NCBI GenBank assembly: GCA_903939555.1
Contig: CAJAHV010000404.1
Coordinates: 1-5,220 of the forward strand
Direction: 5' to 3'
Origin: an uncultured Alphaproteobacteria bacterium
GTDB lineage: Bacteria > Pseudomonadota > Alphaproteobacteria > Sphingomonadales > Sphingomonadaceae
Length of the DNA: 5,220 nucleotides
Part shown: positions 1 to 5,220 of the stretch, piece after piece
Layout of the letters: each line of letters opens with the position of its first letter
How positions within the stretch are numbered: position 1 is the first letter of the stretch
The notes under the pieces: generated by a model
The model's database searches: none
Told to the model about the DNA's origin: nothing
What the model saw: the letters and a program-made list of their open reading frames with translations, nothing else
Translations under genes and position numbers: made by a program

Positions 1-19
1 AGCGGCAAGCGCGGGCCAT
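1..19 (-). CDS. Start of an unidentified gene, cut by the left edge
   Basis: An ATG at 19-17 (minus strand) shares one base with the TAA stop of the 49-residue ORF to its right, giving the TAATG arrangement typical of translational coupling. Only about six codons (M-A-R-A-C-R) lie inside the window, so no function can be given. The case rests on the stop/start overlap alone; a chance ATG is possible. Confidence 0.25.
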
Positions 20-168
20 TAGCCGACCAGGCCCCGGGCGGCCACATCCGCCGCCGGCACGACCCCCGGCAAGCCGGCCGGCACAACCCCCCGAAAGGCC
101 AGCAGCGCCGCCAGCATGGCGCCTGCAACCACCCCAAACCCCGCACATAACCGCAACGGTCGCGCCAT
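19..168 (-). CDS. Putative small single-helix membrane protein, 49 residues
   Basis: I do not recognise this protein. It starts M-A-R-P-L-R, a basic N-terminus, followed by a hydrophobic stretch at about residues 8-29 that could be a membrane anchor or signal peptide, then a short Ala/Gly/Val/Pro-rich tail. About four fifths of its codons end in G or C, like the real genes here, while the overlapping frame that starts at 172 is Gly/Arg/Cys-rich and about half its codons end in T or A. An in-frame TGA (171-169) lies directly before the ATG, so 168 is the first ATG in this frame. A GGAG about 11 bases upstream is a loose ribosome-binding site. It lies 108 bp downstream of lrgB on the same strand, behind the GANTC array, and its stop overlaps a possible next start. 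It is short enough to be a chance ORF. Confidence 0.4.
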   Translation of the reverse strand: MARPLRLCAGFGVVAGAMLAALLAFRGVVPAGLPGVVPAADVAARGLVG

Positions 169-177
169 TCATCAGTC

Positions 178-254
178 GACTCCAGCCTGAATCGGCCTCG
201 ATTCGCGCCCGATTCCCGCCCGATTCGCGCTGGATTCACGCTGGATTCCGGCCC
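178..254. repeat. Seven direct 11-bp repeats, each starting with GANTC
   Basis: Seven units follow each other without gaps, starting at 178, 189, 200, 211, 222, 233 and 244. Their first five bases are GACTC, GAATC, then GATTC five times. The other six bases vary (for example CAGCCT, GCGCCC, ACGCTG), with only the ninth base, C, constant. What is conserved is therefore exactly the palindrome GANTC, the CcrM methylation site of Alphaproteobacteria, at a spacing close to one helical turn. The unit is not a multiple of three and lies between lrgB and the small ORF, so it is non-coding. By eye I found only six other GANTC sites in the rest of the window (732, 1435, 1458, 1727, 2792, 4956). A binding or regulatory role is inference; slippage-generated repeat DNA is the alternative. 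Confidence 0.9.
189..204. other. Perfect 6-bp stem, 4-base loop inside the GANTC array
   Basis: GAATCG-GCCT-CGATTC is a perfect inverted repeat made from the second unit and the start of the third unit of the array. It could fold in the transcript entering the small ORF, or give a dyad protein-binding site. It arises partly because GAATC and GATTC are each other's complement, so it may be a by-product of the repeat. Confidence 0.35.
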
Positions 255-260
255 GCCACT

Positions 261-276
261 GCGACGCGCTTGTCGC
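261..276 (-). terminator. Weak hairpin directly after lrgB
   Basis: GCGAC (261-265) and GTCGC (272-276) form a perfect 5-bp stem with a 6-base loop, directly adjoining the lrgB TAG stop (279-277). No T-run follows in the direction of lrgB transcription, so intrinsic termination here is doubtful. If it does not terminate, lrgAB transcripts would run into the GANTC array and the small ORF. Confidence 0.2.
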
Positions 277-987
277 CTAACCGAACAGAAAAGGCCACAA
301 GACCGGCAACATCAGCGCCGCGATCACCCCGGTCAGCACCATCGCCAACGCCGCAAAGGCCCCGCCGGCCGGGTCGCGCCGCGTCAACCAGTCGGTGCCG
401 ACGAGATGCGACGACACCCCAAGCCCCAATCCGCGCGCGGCCCGGCCCCTGATCCCCAGCCGGTCGAACAGCCAGGGCACGGACAACGCGCCGATGACAC
501 CGGTCAATACAGCCACCGCCGCTGCCAGCGCCACCGAGGCACCGCCCATGCGCGCCACCACCACGGCAAACGGCGTCGATATCGTCTTGGTCGTCACCGC
601 CATCATCAACACGCGATCGAGCCCCAGCAGCCGCGCCAGCCCCCAGGCGCTCGCCACGCCGGTCACGCCGCCGCCCGTCACCGCCAGCAAAACCGGCCCG
701 GGTGCGCGCTTCAACAGCGCCAGATTGCCATGAATCACCAACGCCAGCGCCACCAGCGCCGGCCCCAGCAGCCAGCGCAGCGGCCGCGCCGCCGCCTCGA
801 AACGCGCCAGCGGCACCCCGGTGACCGCCAGCCCAAGCCCCAGCACCAGCGCCGCGACCAGCACCGGGCTGGCCCAGGGCGGGTTGCCCAGCCGCACCGA
901 CAGCGCCCGCGCCCCGGCAAAACAGCCCGCCACCAGCAGTGTCACCAGCAGCATTTCCAGCAGCATTCCGAGCGGTGCCGGCATCAT
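277..987 (-). CDS. lrgB: LrgB/CidB/YohK-family membrane protein
   Basis: A 236-residue integral membrane protein of the LrgB family, close in length to E. coli YohK. Family landmarks in order are LLGPA (73-77), a TKTISTP segment (133-139, where most relatives have PKSVTTP), GG at 148-149 followed by LTGVIGA (161-167), and SSHLVGTD (192-199, usually SHxxGT). Several hydrophobic segments span nearly the whole length. With LrgA it forms a two-part carrier; in studied bacteria such pairs move pyruvate or related small organic acids, and the plant homologue exports glycolate/glycerate. The older label is antiholin-like murein hydrolase regulator. The ATG at 987 overlaps the lrgA TGA in ATGA; a second ATG follows at 984 and the purine-rich GGGGTGGA precedes both. 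The frame remains open for another 165 codons upstream, but that part is the shadow of lrgA. The substrate cannot be read from the sequence. Confidence 0.93.
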   Translation of the reverse strand: MMPAPLGMLLEMLLVTLLVAGCFAGARALSVRLGNPPWASPVLVAALVLGLGLAVTGVPLARFEAAARPLRWLLGPALVALALVIHGNLALLKRAPGPVLLAVTGGGVTGVASAWGLARLLGLDRVLMMAVTTKTISTPFAVVVARMGGASVALAAAVAVLTGVIGALSVPWLFDRLGIRGRAARGLGLGVSSHLVGTDWLTRRDPAGGAFAALAMVLTGVIAALMLPVLWPFLFG

Positions 988-1337
988 TCCACCCCGCCCG
1001 CCAGCCGGTACAGCAACGCGGTGACCAACGCGGTCAGCAACGTCGAGACCAGCAGCACCAGCAGCAAGGGCAGCAAGGCCCCCGCCAGCAGCCCCAGATA
1101 GCCCCCCAGACCGACCAGCGCCGGCACGATCATCGCCCCCAGCCAGCGCAGCAGCAGCGCGGCACCGGGCCGGCTCCAGCCAATACCACGGCCGCTCACC
1201 AGCCATGCCAGGTACAGGCCCAAGCCCAGGATCGCCCCCGGTACCGGCAGGCGCAGCGCATCGGCCAACGCGCCGCCCGCCACCGCCAGGCCACAGCACA
1301 GCAACACCCCCGGCAGGCTTTCCCACACTGTTCGCAT
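984..1337 (-). CDS. lrgA: LrgA/CidA/YohJ-family membrane protein
   Basis: A 117-residue, very hydrophobic protein with about four membrane helices. It has the CidA/LrgA landmarks LPVPGAILG (about residues 30-38) and LGAMIVPALVG (66-76), matching the family pattern of a P-x-PG turn followed by a conserved helix ending VPAxVG. It is the partner subunit of LrgB in the membrane. The ATG at 1337 is the first start, because an in-frame TGA lies 12 bases upstream; AAGGG precedes it at suitable spacing. The stop overlaps the lrgB start by four bases, so the two are almost certainly co-transcribed and translationally coupled. It diverges from the yciI-type gene with 61 bp between start codons. In Firmicutes, lrgAB is controlled by a LytSR-type two-component system; no such regulator is in the window. 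Confidence 0.9.
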   Translation of the reverse strand: MRTVWESLPGVLLCCGLAVAGGALADALRLPVPGAILGLGLYLAWLVSGRGIGWSRPGAALLLRWLGAMIVPALVGLGGYLGLLAGALLPLLLVLLVSTLLTALVTALLYRLAGGVE

Positions 1338-1345
1338 CTGGCCCT

Positions 1346-1373
1346 TTCACATCCCGCTGCGCCGCGCTAGACC
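1346..1373 (+). promoter_or_regulatory. Possible promoter for the YciI-MFS unit
   Basis: TTCACA (1346-1351) resembles a -35 box (one mismatch to TTGACA). After a 16-base spacer, TAGACC (1368-1373) is a poor -10 match. The implied start of transcription would lie about 20 bases before the ATG at 1399, a sensible distance. It sits in the only gap between lrgA and this gene, which must hold promoter signals for both unless these extend into coding sequence. The match is weak. Confidence 0.2.
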
Positions 1374-1398
1374 ATTGCACCCCGACGACAGGACGACG

Positions 1399-1683
1399 AT
1401 GCCTTATTTTGCCATCCACTGCATCGACAAGCCCGATTCGGGCGATCTGCGCGCGACGACTCGCCCGGCACATCTCGCCCATATCACCGCCATGGGCGCC
1501 GCCGTGCTCATCGCCGGACCCCTGCTGCGCCCCGATGGCCGCGCCATGGGATCATTGCTGATCATCGATTTCGACGATCGCGACGCCGCCATCGCCTTTG
1601 CCAACGCCGATCCCTACCATCAGGCCGGCCTGTTCGAGAGCCGATCGGTGACGAACTGGCACAAGGTGCTACCCGCCGATTGA
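1399..1683 (+). CDS. YciI-family protein (dimeric alpha-beta barrel fold)
   Basis: A 94-residue soluble protein, matching the roughly 95-100 residue size of YciI proteins. Visible family features are an R-P-x-H-L motif at residues 22-26 with the conserved histidine proposed as active-site residue, a glycine-rich turn around AGPLL (39-43), GSLLIIDF (51-58), and the DPY motif (71-73) near AGLF. YciI proteins are small ferredoxin-like dimers; a catalytic role is suspected in the family but no general reaction is established. The ATG at 1399 is preferred over the in-frame TTG at 1375 because AGGA lies five bases upstream and the family sequence begins at M-P-Y-F-A-I. Its TGA overlaps a TTG that may start the MFS gene, which suggests an operon. 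No link in function to the carrier can be seen. Confidence 0.88.
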   Translation: MPYFAIHCIDKPDSGDLRATTRPAHLAHITAMGAAVLIAGPLLRPDGRAMGSLLIIDFDDRDAAIAFANADPYHQAGLFESRSVTNWHKVLPAD

Positions 1684-3179
1684 CCGGATCGCTGCCCGAC
1701 AAGCACGCCCCCGCCGCAGTTGCGGCGAATCCTTTGTCATCTGCCGCGCAAGCCGCGACTTCTTCGTCATCTGCCGCGGTTGCGGTACCGCCACCTGAAG
1801 CCGCGATGGCGCCACCATCGGCCCGCGCCGCCAACGCCTGGGTGATCGCCCAAGCGACGCGTGATCCCTATGTCATCCTGATCGCCATCTACATCTTTGC
1901 GCCCTATTATGTGACCCGCGTCGTCGGCGACCCGGTGCTCGGGCAGACGTTGGTGGCAGCGGCGAACAAATGGGGCGGCTGGATGGTGATGCTCGGCGCG
2001 CCGTTGCTGGGCGCCAGCATCGACCGTATCGGGCCGCGCAAGCCCTGGTTCGCTGTGGTGGTGATGGCGTTGGTGCTGCTCATCGCATCGCTGTGGTTCA
2101 CGCCGCCGGGTGGCGGCGGCCTGCCCGGCGGGGCGGTTGTCGCCATTCTGGCGGCAATCACCGCGCTGTTCGCCTTTCACGAGATGCTCCACAACGCACT
2201 GCTGCTGCCCGCCGCCGGCATGGCGGGGGCGGCGCGCGCCTCGGGCCGGGCGCTCGCCGGCGGCAATGCCGTATCGGTGGTGCTGCTCATCGGCGTGCTG
2301 TTCGCCTTTGCACTGCCCGGCAAGGTCGGCTGGACCTGGCTGCCGGCGGCGCCGCTCTGGGGCCTTGATCCGGCCCTGGGAGAGCCCGACCGCATCACCA
2401 CGCTGATTGTGGCCGCCACGATGGCGCTGGGCGCGCTGCCGCTGCTGCTGCGGGTACCCGACATGCCGCGTACGGCGCTGCCCATCGCCGCCGCCGTGCG
2501 CGCCGGCGCCGGCGATCTGGCCCGGCTGGTTCGCGACGCACGCGGCCACCGCGACGCGTTGCTCTTCCTTGCCGCGCGCATGGTCTACACCGACGGACTG
2601 ACCGCGATCCTCGTCTTCGGCGGGCTCTATGCCGCCGGGTCGATGCGCTGGGCGACGCTGGAAATGCTCGGCTATGGCATCACCTTGTCGGTCGCGGCCG
2701 TCATCGGCGGACTGCTGGCGGGCTGGCTCGACACCCGCATCGGGCCGAAGCTGGCGGTAAAGCTGGAACTGCTGCTGCTCATCGTCATGCAGACTCTGGT
2801 GCTCGGCATGGGCCGCGAGCGACTGTTCTTCCGCCCCTGGCACGGCGCAGCGCTGTGGGACGGGCCGATGTTCACCACCGTGCCCGAAATCACCTTCCTG
2901 GCGCTGGGCTGCGGCGTCGCGATTGCCGTCACCGCCGCCTATGCCTCGTCACGCACGCTGCTCACCCGGGTGGCACCGCCTGACAAGCTGGGGGTGTTCT
3001 TCGGCCTCTATGTGCTGTCTGGCAGCGCCACAATGTGGCTGGGGCCGCTGCTGGTGGAGGCCGCAACGCGCTGGGGCGGCACTCAGGCCTGGGGCATGGC
3101 ACCGGTAGTCGGCATGCTGGCGGTCGGGCTGGGCCTGCTGATGCTGGTCAAGGGCGGCGGCCGGATGACGCACGACTGA
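1680..3179 (+). CDS. MFS transporter of the Atg22/UMF1 type
   Basis: A carrier of up to 499 residues with about 12 predicted membrane helices. The first half carries the MFS motif A between helices 2 and 3, GASIDRIGPRKP (111-122), and the second half a weaker copy, GWLDTRIGPK (348-357). YTDGLTAILVFGGLYAAG (303-320) and FFGLYVLSGSATMWLGPLL (440-458) fit the Atg22-like/UMF1 group, in which the first usually reads YNDG and the second FFGxYxxSG. The fold and inner-membrane location are clear; the substrate is unknown. The start is uncertain. TTG at 1680 overlaps the yciI stop (TTGA) but has only a distant AAGG. ATG at 1806 has a weak GAAG and would give 457 residues, starting just before the first conserved helix. 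The extra 42 residues are Ala/Ser/Pro-rich with lower GC at third positions, so the shorter form is quite possible. Confidence 0.85.
   Translation: MTGSLPDKHAPAAVAANPLSSAAQAATSSSSAAVAVPPPEAAMAPPSARAANAWVIAQATRDPYVILIAIYIFAPYYVTRVVGDPVLGQTLVAAANKWGGWMVMLGAPLLGASIDRIGPRKPWFAVVVMALVLLIASLWFTPPGGGGLPGGAVVAILAAITALFAFHEMLHNALLLPAAGMAGAARASGRALAGGNAVSVVLLIGVLFAFALPGKVGWTWLPAAPLWGLDPALGEPDRITTLIVAATMALGALPLLLRVPDMPRTALPIAAAVRAGAGDLARLVRDARGHRDALLFLAARMVYTDGLTAILVFGGLYAAGSMRWATLEMLGYGITLSVAAVIGGLLAGWLDTRIGPKLAVKLELLLLIVMQTLVLGMGRERLFFRPWHGAALWDGPMFTTVPEITFLALGCGVAIAVTAAYASSRTLLTRVAPPDKLGVFFGLYVLSGSATMWLGPLLVEAATRWGGTQAWGMAPVVGMLAVGLGLLMLVKGGGRMTHD
1736..1778 (+). repeat. Two exact 13-bp direct copies, 30 bp apart
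   Basis: GTCATCTGCCGCG occurs at 1736-1748 and again at 1766-1778. The 30-bp step keeps the reading frame of the MFS gene, so if translated it gives two S-S-A-A blocks ten residues apart in the low-complexity N-terminal extension. If the MFS gene really starts at 1806, these copies are instead in the yciI-MFS spacer. Confidence 0.7.
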
Positions 3180-3182
3180 ACG

Positions 3183-3214
3183 CTATCTGCTGGCGGGGCC
3201 TTCACGCCGGATAG
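3183..3214. terminator. Imperfect hairpin between convergent MFS and cysA genes
   Basis: CTATC (3183-3187) pairs with GATAG (3210-3214), and TGGCG (3191-3195) pairs with CGCCG (3205-3209) with one G-U pair. There is a three-base bulge and a nine-base loop. It fills the 22-bp convergent gap and runs into the last codons of cysA, so it could act on both transcripts. No T-run follows on either side, so this is a candidate only. Confidence 0.3.
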
Positions 3215-4239
3215 GCGCGCACGGTTTGCGGCACCAGCACCAGCGCCGCGCCGGGCGCCAGCCCATCGGGCGGCGCCGCGATGCTCACTTCGATGACGCT
3301 GCCGTCGCCGGCCTCGGTCTCCAGCGCGGCCTGCGCCCCGGTGCGCAGGATGCGGCGCAGCACCACCGCGATGCCCGCCGCCCCCGGCGCTGCCAGCATG
3401 AACTCATGCGGGCGTATGAAGGCCTTGGCGGGGCCATCGGGCATGGCTGGGGCGCGGTTGGACAGCCGCACCCCGGTAATATCGATCTGGCCGCCGACCG
3501 CCTGTGCCGCGACCCGGTTGGCTCCGCCCAGAAAGTCGCACACGAACGCCGTCGCCGGGCGTTCCCACACCTGTTCGGGAGTGTCGATCTGCTCGATGCG
3601 GCCATGGTCCATCACCACCACCCGGTCGGCAAGGTCGAGCGCTTCCTCCTGGTCATGGGTCACGAACACCGAGGTCAGCCCGGTACGATCGTGCACGGCG
3701 CGCAGCCAGCGTCGCAGATCCTTGCGCACCTTGGCATCGAGCGCGCCAAAGGGTTCATCGAGCAACAACAGCCGCGGCTCCACCGCCAGCGCCCGCGCCA
3801 GCGCCACGCGTTGCCGCTGCCCCCCCGACAATTGCGCCGGATAACGGCCACCAAGCGCCGGCAATTGCACCAGTTCGAGCAGTTCGGCGACGCGCCGGTC
3901 GATCTCGGCCCGCGCCGGACGCGTGGCACGCGGCCGCACGGTCAGGCCAAAACCGATATTGTCCGCCACCGTCATGTGCCGGAACAGCGCATATTGCTGG
4001 AAGACGAACCCCACCTGGCGATCGCGTGCCGGCCGGTCCGACATATCGATACCGCCGATGCTGATGCTGCCAGCATCGGGAAACTCCAGCCCGGCAAGGA
4101 TGCGCAGCAGCGTGGTCTTGCCCGATCCCGACGGCCCGAGCAGTGCCAGAAACTCACCCTCGCGCGCCGCAAGACTGATCCCGTCGAGCGCGGTGAAGCC
4201 GCCGAAGCGCTTGATGACGGCCGTAGCGGTGACGCTCAA
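3202..4239 (-). CDS. cysA: Sulfate/thiosulfate ABC transporter ATP-binding protein CysA
   Basis: A 345-residue ATPase that powers sulfate/thiosulfate uptake from the cytoplasmic face of CysT-CysW. Counting from the TTG, it has Walker A GPSGSGKT (35-42), Q-loop FQQ (80-82) in the CysA-typical context followed by YALFRHMTV, signature LSGGQ (137-141), Walker B LLLLDE (157-162), D-loop GALD (165-168) and switch histidine in THD (H195). All catalytic residues are present. A C-terminal domain of about 110 residues carries FLGGANRV and FIRPHEF, as in CysA/TOBE-type importer ATPases. I chose TTG 4239 because GGGAGAGGG lies just before it, it overlaps the cysW TGA (TTGA), and family similarity starts there. 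The GTG at 4275 would lie inside cysW without a ribosome-binding site. CysA ATPases resemble other importer ATPases such as PotA and FbpC, but the adjacent cysW and cysT settle the identity. Confidence 0.95.
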   Translation of the reverse strand: MSVTATAVIKRFGGFTALDGISLAAREGEFLALLGPSGSGKTTLLRILAGLEFPDAGSISIGGIDMSDRPARDRQVGFVFQQYALFRHMTVADNIGFGLTVRPRATRPARAEIDRRVAELLELVQLPALGGRYPAQLSGGQRQRVALARALAVEPRLLLLDEPFGALDAKVRKDLRRWLRAVHDRTGLTSVFVTHDQEEALDLADRVVVMDHGRIEQIDTPEQVWERPATAFVCDFLGGANRVAAQAVGGQIDITGVRLSNRAPAMPDGPAKAFIRPHEFMLAAPGAAGIAVVLRRILRTGAQAALETEAGDGSVIEVSIAAPPDGLAPGAALVLVPQTVRAYPA

Positions 4240-5084
4240 TGCCCTCTCCCTGCCAATTGCCCAGCGAAACGCCACTCGAGCAGCGATTTCAGCACCAGCG
4301 TCACCAGCGCCAGACCGGCGAGCAGCGAGGCGACGGCAAAGGCCGCCGCGAAATTATACTCATTGTACAGGATTTCGATATGCAACGGCAGCGTGTTGGT
4401 GCGGCCGCGGATATGCCCCGACACCACCGACACGGCACCAAACTCCCCCATCGCCCGGGCGTTGCACAGCAGCACGCCATACAGCAGCCCCCAGCGCACG
4501 TTCGGCAGGGTGACATGCCAGAAGGTGCTCAGCCCCGACGCACCCAGCGACAGCGCTGCCTCCTCTTCCTCGCGGCCCTGTTCCTCCATCAGCGGGATCA
4601 ATTCCCGTGCGACAAAGGGGAAGGTGATGAAGATTGTCGCCAGCACCAGCCCGGGGACCGCAAAGATCACCTGGATATCATGCTCGCGCAGCGCCGCGCC
4701 AAAGCAGCCCTGCAGGCCGAACAGCAGCACATAAATGAGGCCGGAGACCACCGGCGACACCGAAAACGGCAGGTCGATGAGCGTCACCAGCACCGATTTG
4801 AAGCGGAAATCGAACTTGGCTATCGCCCAACTCGCCGCCAGCCCGATGACAATATTGAGCGGTACGGCGATCGCCGCGACGGTCAGCGTCAGTTTCAGCG
4901 CCGACAGCGCATCGGGGGCGGTGATCGCTGCGGCATAGGCCGCCACCCCCTTGCGGAGTCCTTCAACAAACACCGCCGCCAGCGGCAAGGCAAGGTTGAG
5001 CCCGAGGAACAGCAGCGCCAGCGTGATCAGCAACCAGCGCAGCCAGCGCGGCTCCCCGGTGGGCCGGGCGGGGACCATACTCAT
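4236..5084 (-). CDS. cysW: Sulfate/thiosulfate ABC transporter permease CysW
   Basis: A 282-residue inner-membrane permease, the usual CysW size, with about six helices. The cytoplasmic coupling (EAA) loop lies at about 174-194 (EEAALSLGASG, later TLP), where it docks on CysA. The segment ARAMGEFGAVSVVSGHIRG (209-227) followed by TNTLPL is characteristic of CysW, as is DLPFSVSPVVSGL (104-116). A cluster of acidic residues (EEQGREEEE, 167-175) precedes the EAA loop. It pairs with CysT to form the sulfate channel. Its ATG at 5084 overlaps the cysT TGA in ATGA. No good ribosome-binding site is visible, which suggests start by coupling from cysT; a second in-frame ATG follows at 5078. Its stop overlaps the cysA TTG. 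Regulation by sulfur supply is usual for this operon, but its promoter is outside the window. Confidence 0.96.
   Translation of the reverse strand: MSMVPARPTGEPRWLRWLLITLALLFLGLNLALPLAAVFVEGLRKGVAAYAAAITAPDALSALKLTLTVAAIAVPLNIVIGLAASWAIAKFDFRFKSVLVTLIDLPFSVSPVVSGLIYVLLFGLQGCFGAALREHDIQVIFAVPGLVLATIFITFPFVARELIPLMEEQGREEEEAALSLGASGLSTFWHVTLPNVRWGLLYGVLLCNARAMGEFGAVSVVSGHIRGRTNTLPLHIEILYNEYNFAAAFAVASLLAGLALVTLVLKSLLEWRFAGQLAGRGH
4242..4250 (-). promoter_or_regulatory. Ribosome-binding site that fixes the cysA TTG start
   Basis: On the minus strand GGGAGAGGG precedes the TTG at 4239, with GGGAG six bases from the start codon. It is the best Shine-Dalgarno match I noticed in the window, lies inside the end of cysW, and favours the TTG over the upstream GTG at 4275. 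Confidence 0.7.
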
Positions 5085-5220
5085 GCCGAGCGCAACCGGC
5101 GCTGCCAGACCTGCAGCAGGTTGATGGCGAACAGCAGCGCAAAACTGATGACGAGCATGGTCGCCGCAATGGCGGTGGCGCCGGCGGTATTGAACTGTTC
5201 AAGCTGCACCACGATCAGCA
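5081..5220 (-). CDS. cysT: Sulfate/thiosulfate ABC transporter permease CysT, C-terminal end
   Basis: Only the last 45 residues lie in the window; the rest runs off the right edge. The segment reads LIVVQLEQFNTAGATAIA, then a hydrophobic helix, then LLQVWQRR and a TGA stop at 5083-5081. The Q-L-E-Q-F/Y-x-x-A-x-A-T-A pattern and the final helix ending in a basic tail fit the C-terminus of CysT (also called CysU). Its place directly before cysW, with an ATGA overlap, confirms the identity. The binding-protein gene (cysP or sbp) commonly lies upstream of cysT and would be beyond this window. Confidence 0.9.
   Translation of the reverse strand, partial: LIVVQLEQFNTAGATAIAATMLVISFALLFAINLLQVWQRRLRSA

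Noticed and set aside
2..172. Open frame from the ATG at 172 (minus strand), which has a better-spaced GGAG than the ATG at 168
   Set aside because: Its product is Gly/Arg/Cys-rich and about half of its codons end in A or T, unlike the overlapping 19-168 frame; it looks like a shadow, though the GGAG spacing leaves some doubt.
178..254. The 11-bp array as a CRISPR array or coding repeat
   Set aside because: Units are far too short and contiguous for CRISPR, with no spacers; 11 is not a multiple of three and the units lie between genes, so it is not a protein repeat.
178..254. The array as a replication origin
   Set aside because: I saw no DnaA-box-like sequences, AT-rich stretch or replication gene nearby; GANTC sites alone do not support it.
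406..1370. Gln/Arg/His-rich plus-strand frames over lrgAB, with CAG-rich stretches near 934-1175
   Set aside because: The CAG runs are the reverse complement of CTG leucine codons in membrane helices of LrgA and LrgB, not polyglutamine proteins or a true repeat array.
277..1482. A 401-codon open frame on the minus strand covering lrgB and all of lrgA
   Set aside because: Only the last 236 codons (from 987) look like LrgB. The first 165 are Gly/Arg/Ala-rich shadow sequence lying over lrgA and into the divergent gap.
1767..2843. A 358-codon minus-strand open frame opposite the MFS gene
   Set aside because: Gln/Arg/His/Gly-rich composition typical of an antisense shadow; the plus strand has the carrier motifs and helices.
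3226..4734. A 502-codon plus-strand open frame opposite cysA and cysW
   Set aside because: It lies antisense to two clear ABC transporter genes, is rich in His/Arg/Gln/Pro, and crosses both without any domain signal; long antisense frames are common in GC-rich DNA.

Overview
The window is GC-rich chromosomal DNA with strongly GC-biased third codon positions. It most resembles an alphaproteobacterium of the sphingomonad type. This rests on gene content and the style of the proteins (an Atg22/UMF1-type MFS carrier and compact transporter operons) and is an inference, because no marker gene is present.

Layout from left to right. Positions 1-168 (minus strand) hold a probable 49-residue one-helix membrane protein. 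Its TAA stop overlaps an ATG that leads off the left edge. Positions 169-276 are non-coding and contain the most unusual element: seven direct 11-bp units (178-254), each beginning with a GANTC site, the target of the alphaproteobacterial cell-cycle methylase CcrM. Positions 277-1337 (minus strand) are an lrgA-lrgB pair encoding a two-component membrane carrier. A 61-bp divergent gap separates lrgA from a plus-strand pair: a YciI-family protein (1399-1683) and a 12-helix MFS carrier (from 1680 or 1806 to 3179). After a 22-bp convergent gap comes the minus-strand sulfate/thiosulfate ABC importer in the order cysT (3' end only), cysW, cysA.

The genes form three transcription units. LrgAB probably moves small organic acids such as pyruvate, lactate or glycolate. 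CysTWA imports sulfate or thiosulfate using a periplasmic binding protein that must be encoded elsewhere, probably upstream of cysT beyond the right edge. The YciI-MFS pair has no assignable substrate. Adjacent genes are packed tightly: lrgA/lrgB and cysT/cysW share ATGA, cysW/cysA shares TTGA, and yciI/MFS shares TTGA if the MFS gene starts at 1680. No RNA gene, insertion sequence, CRISPR array or resistance gene was seen. The best candidate for something undescribed is the GANTC-phased array.
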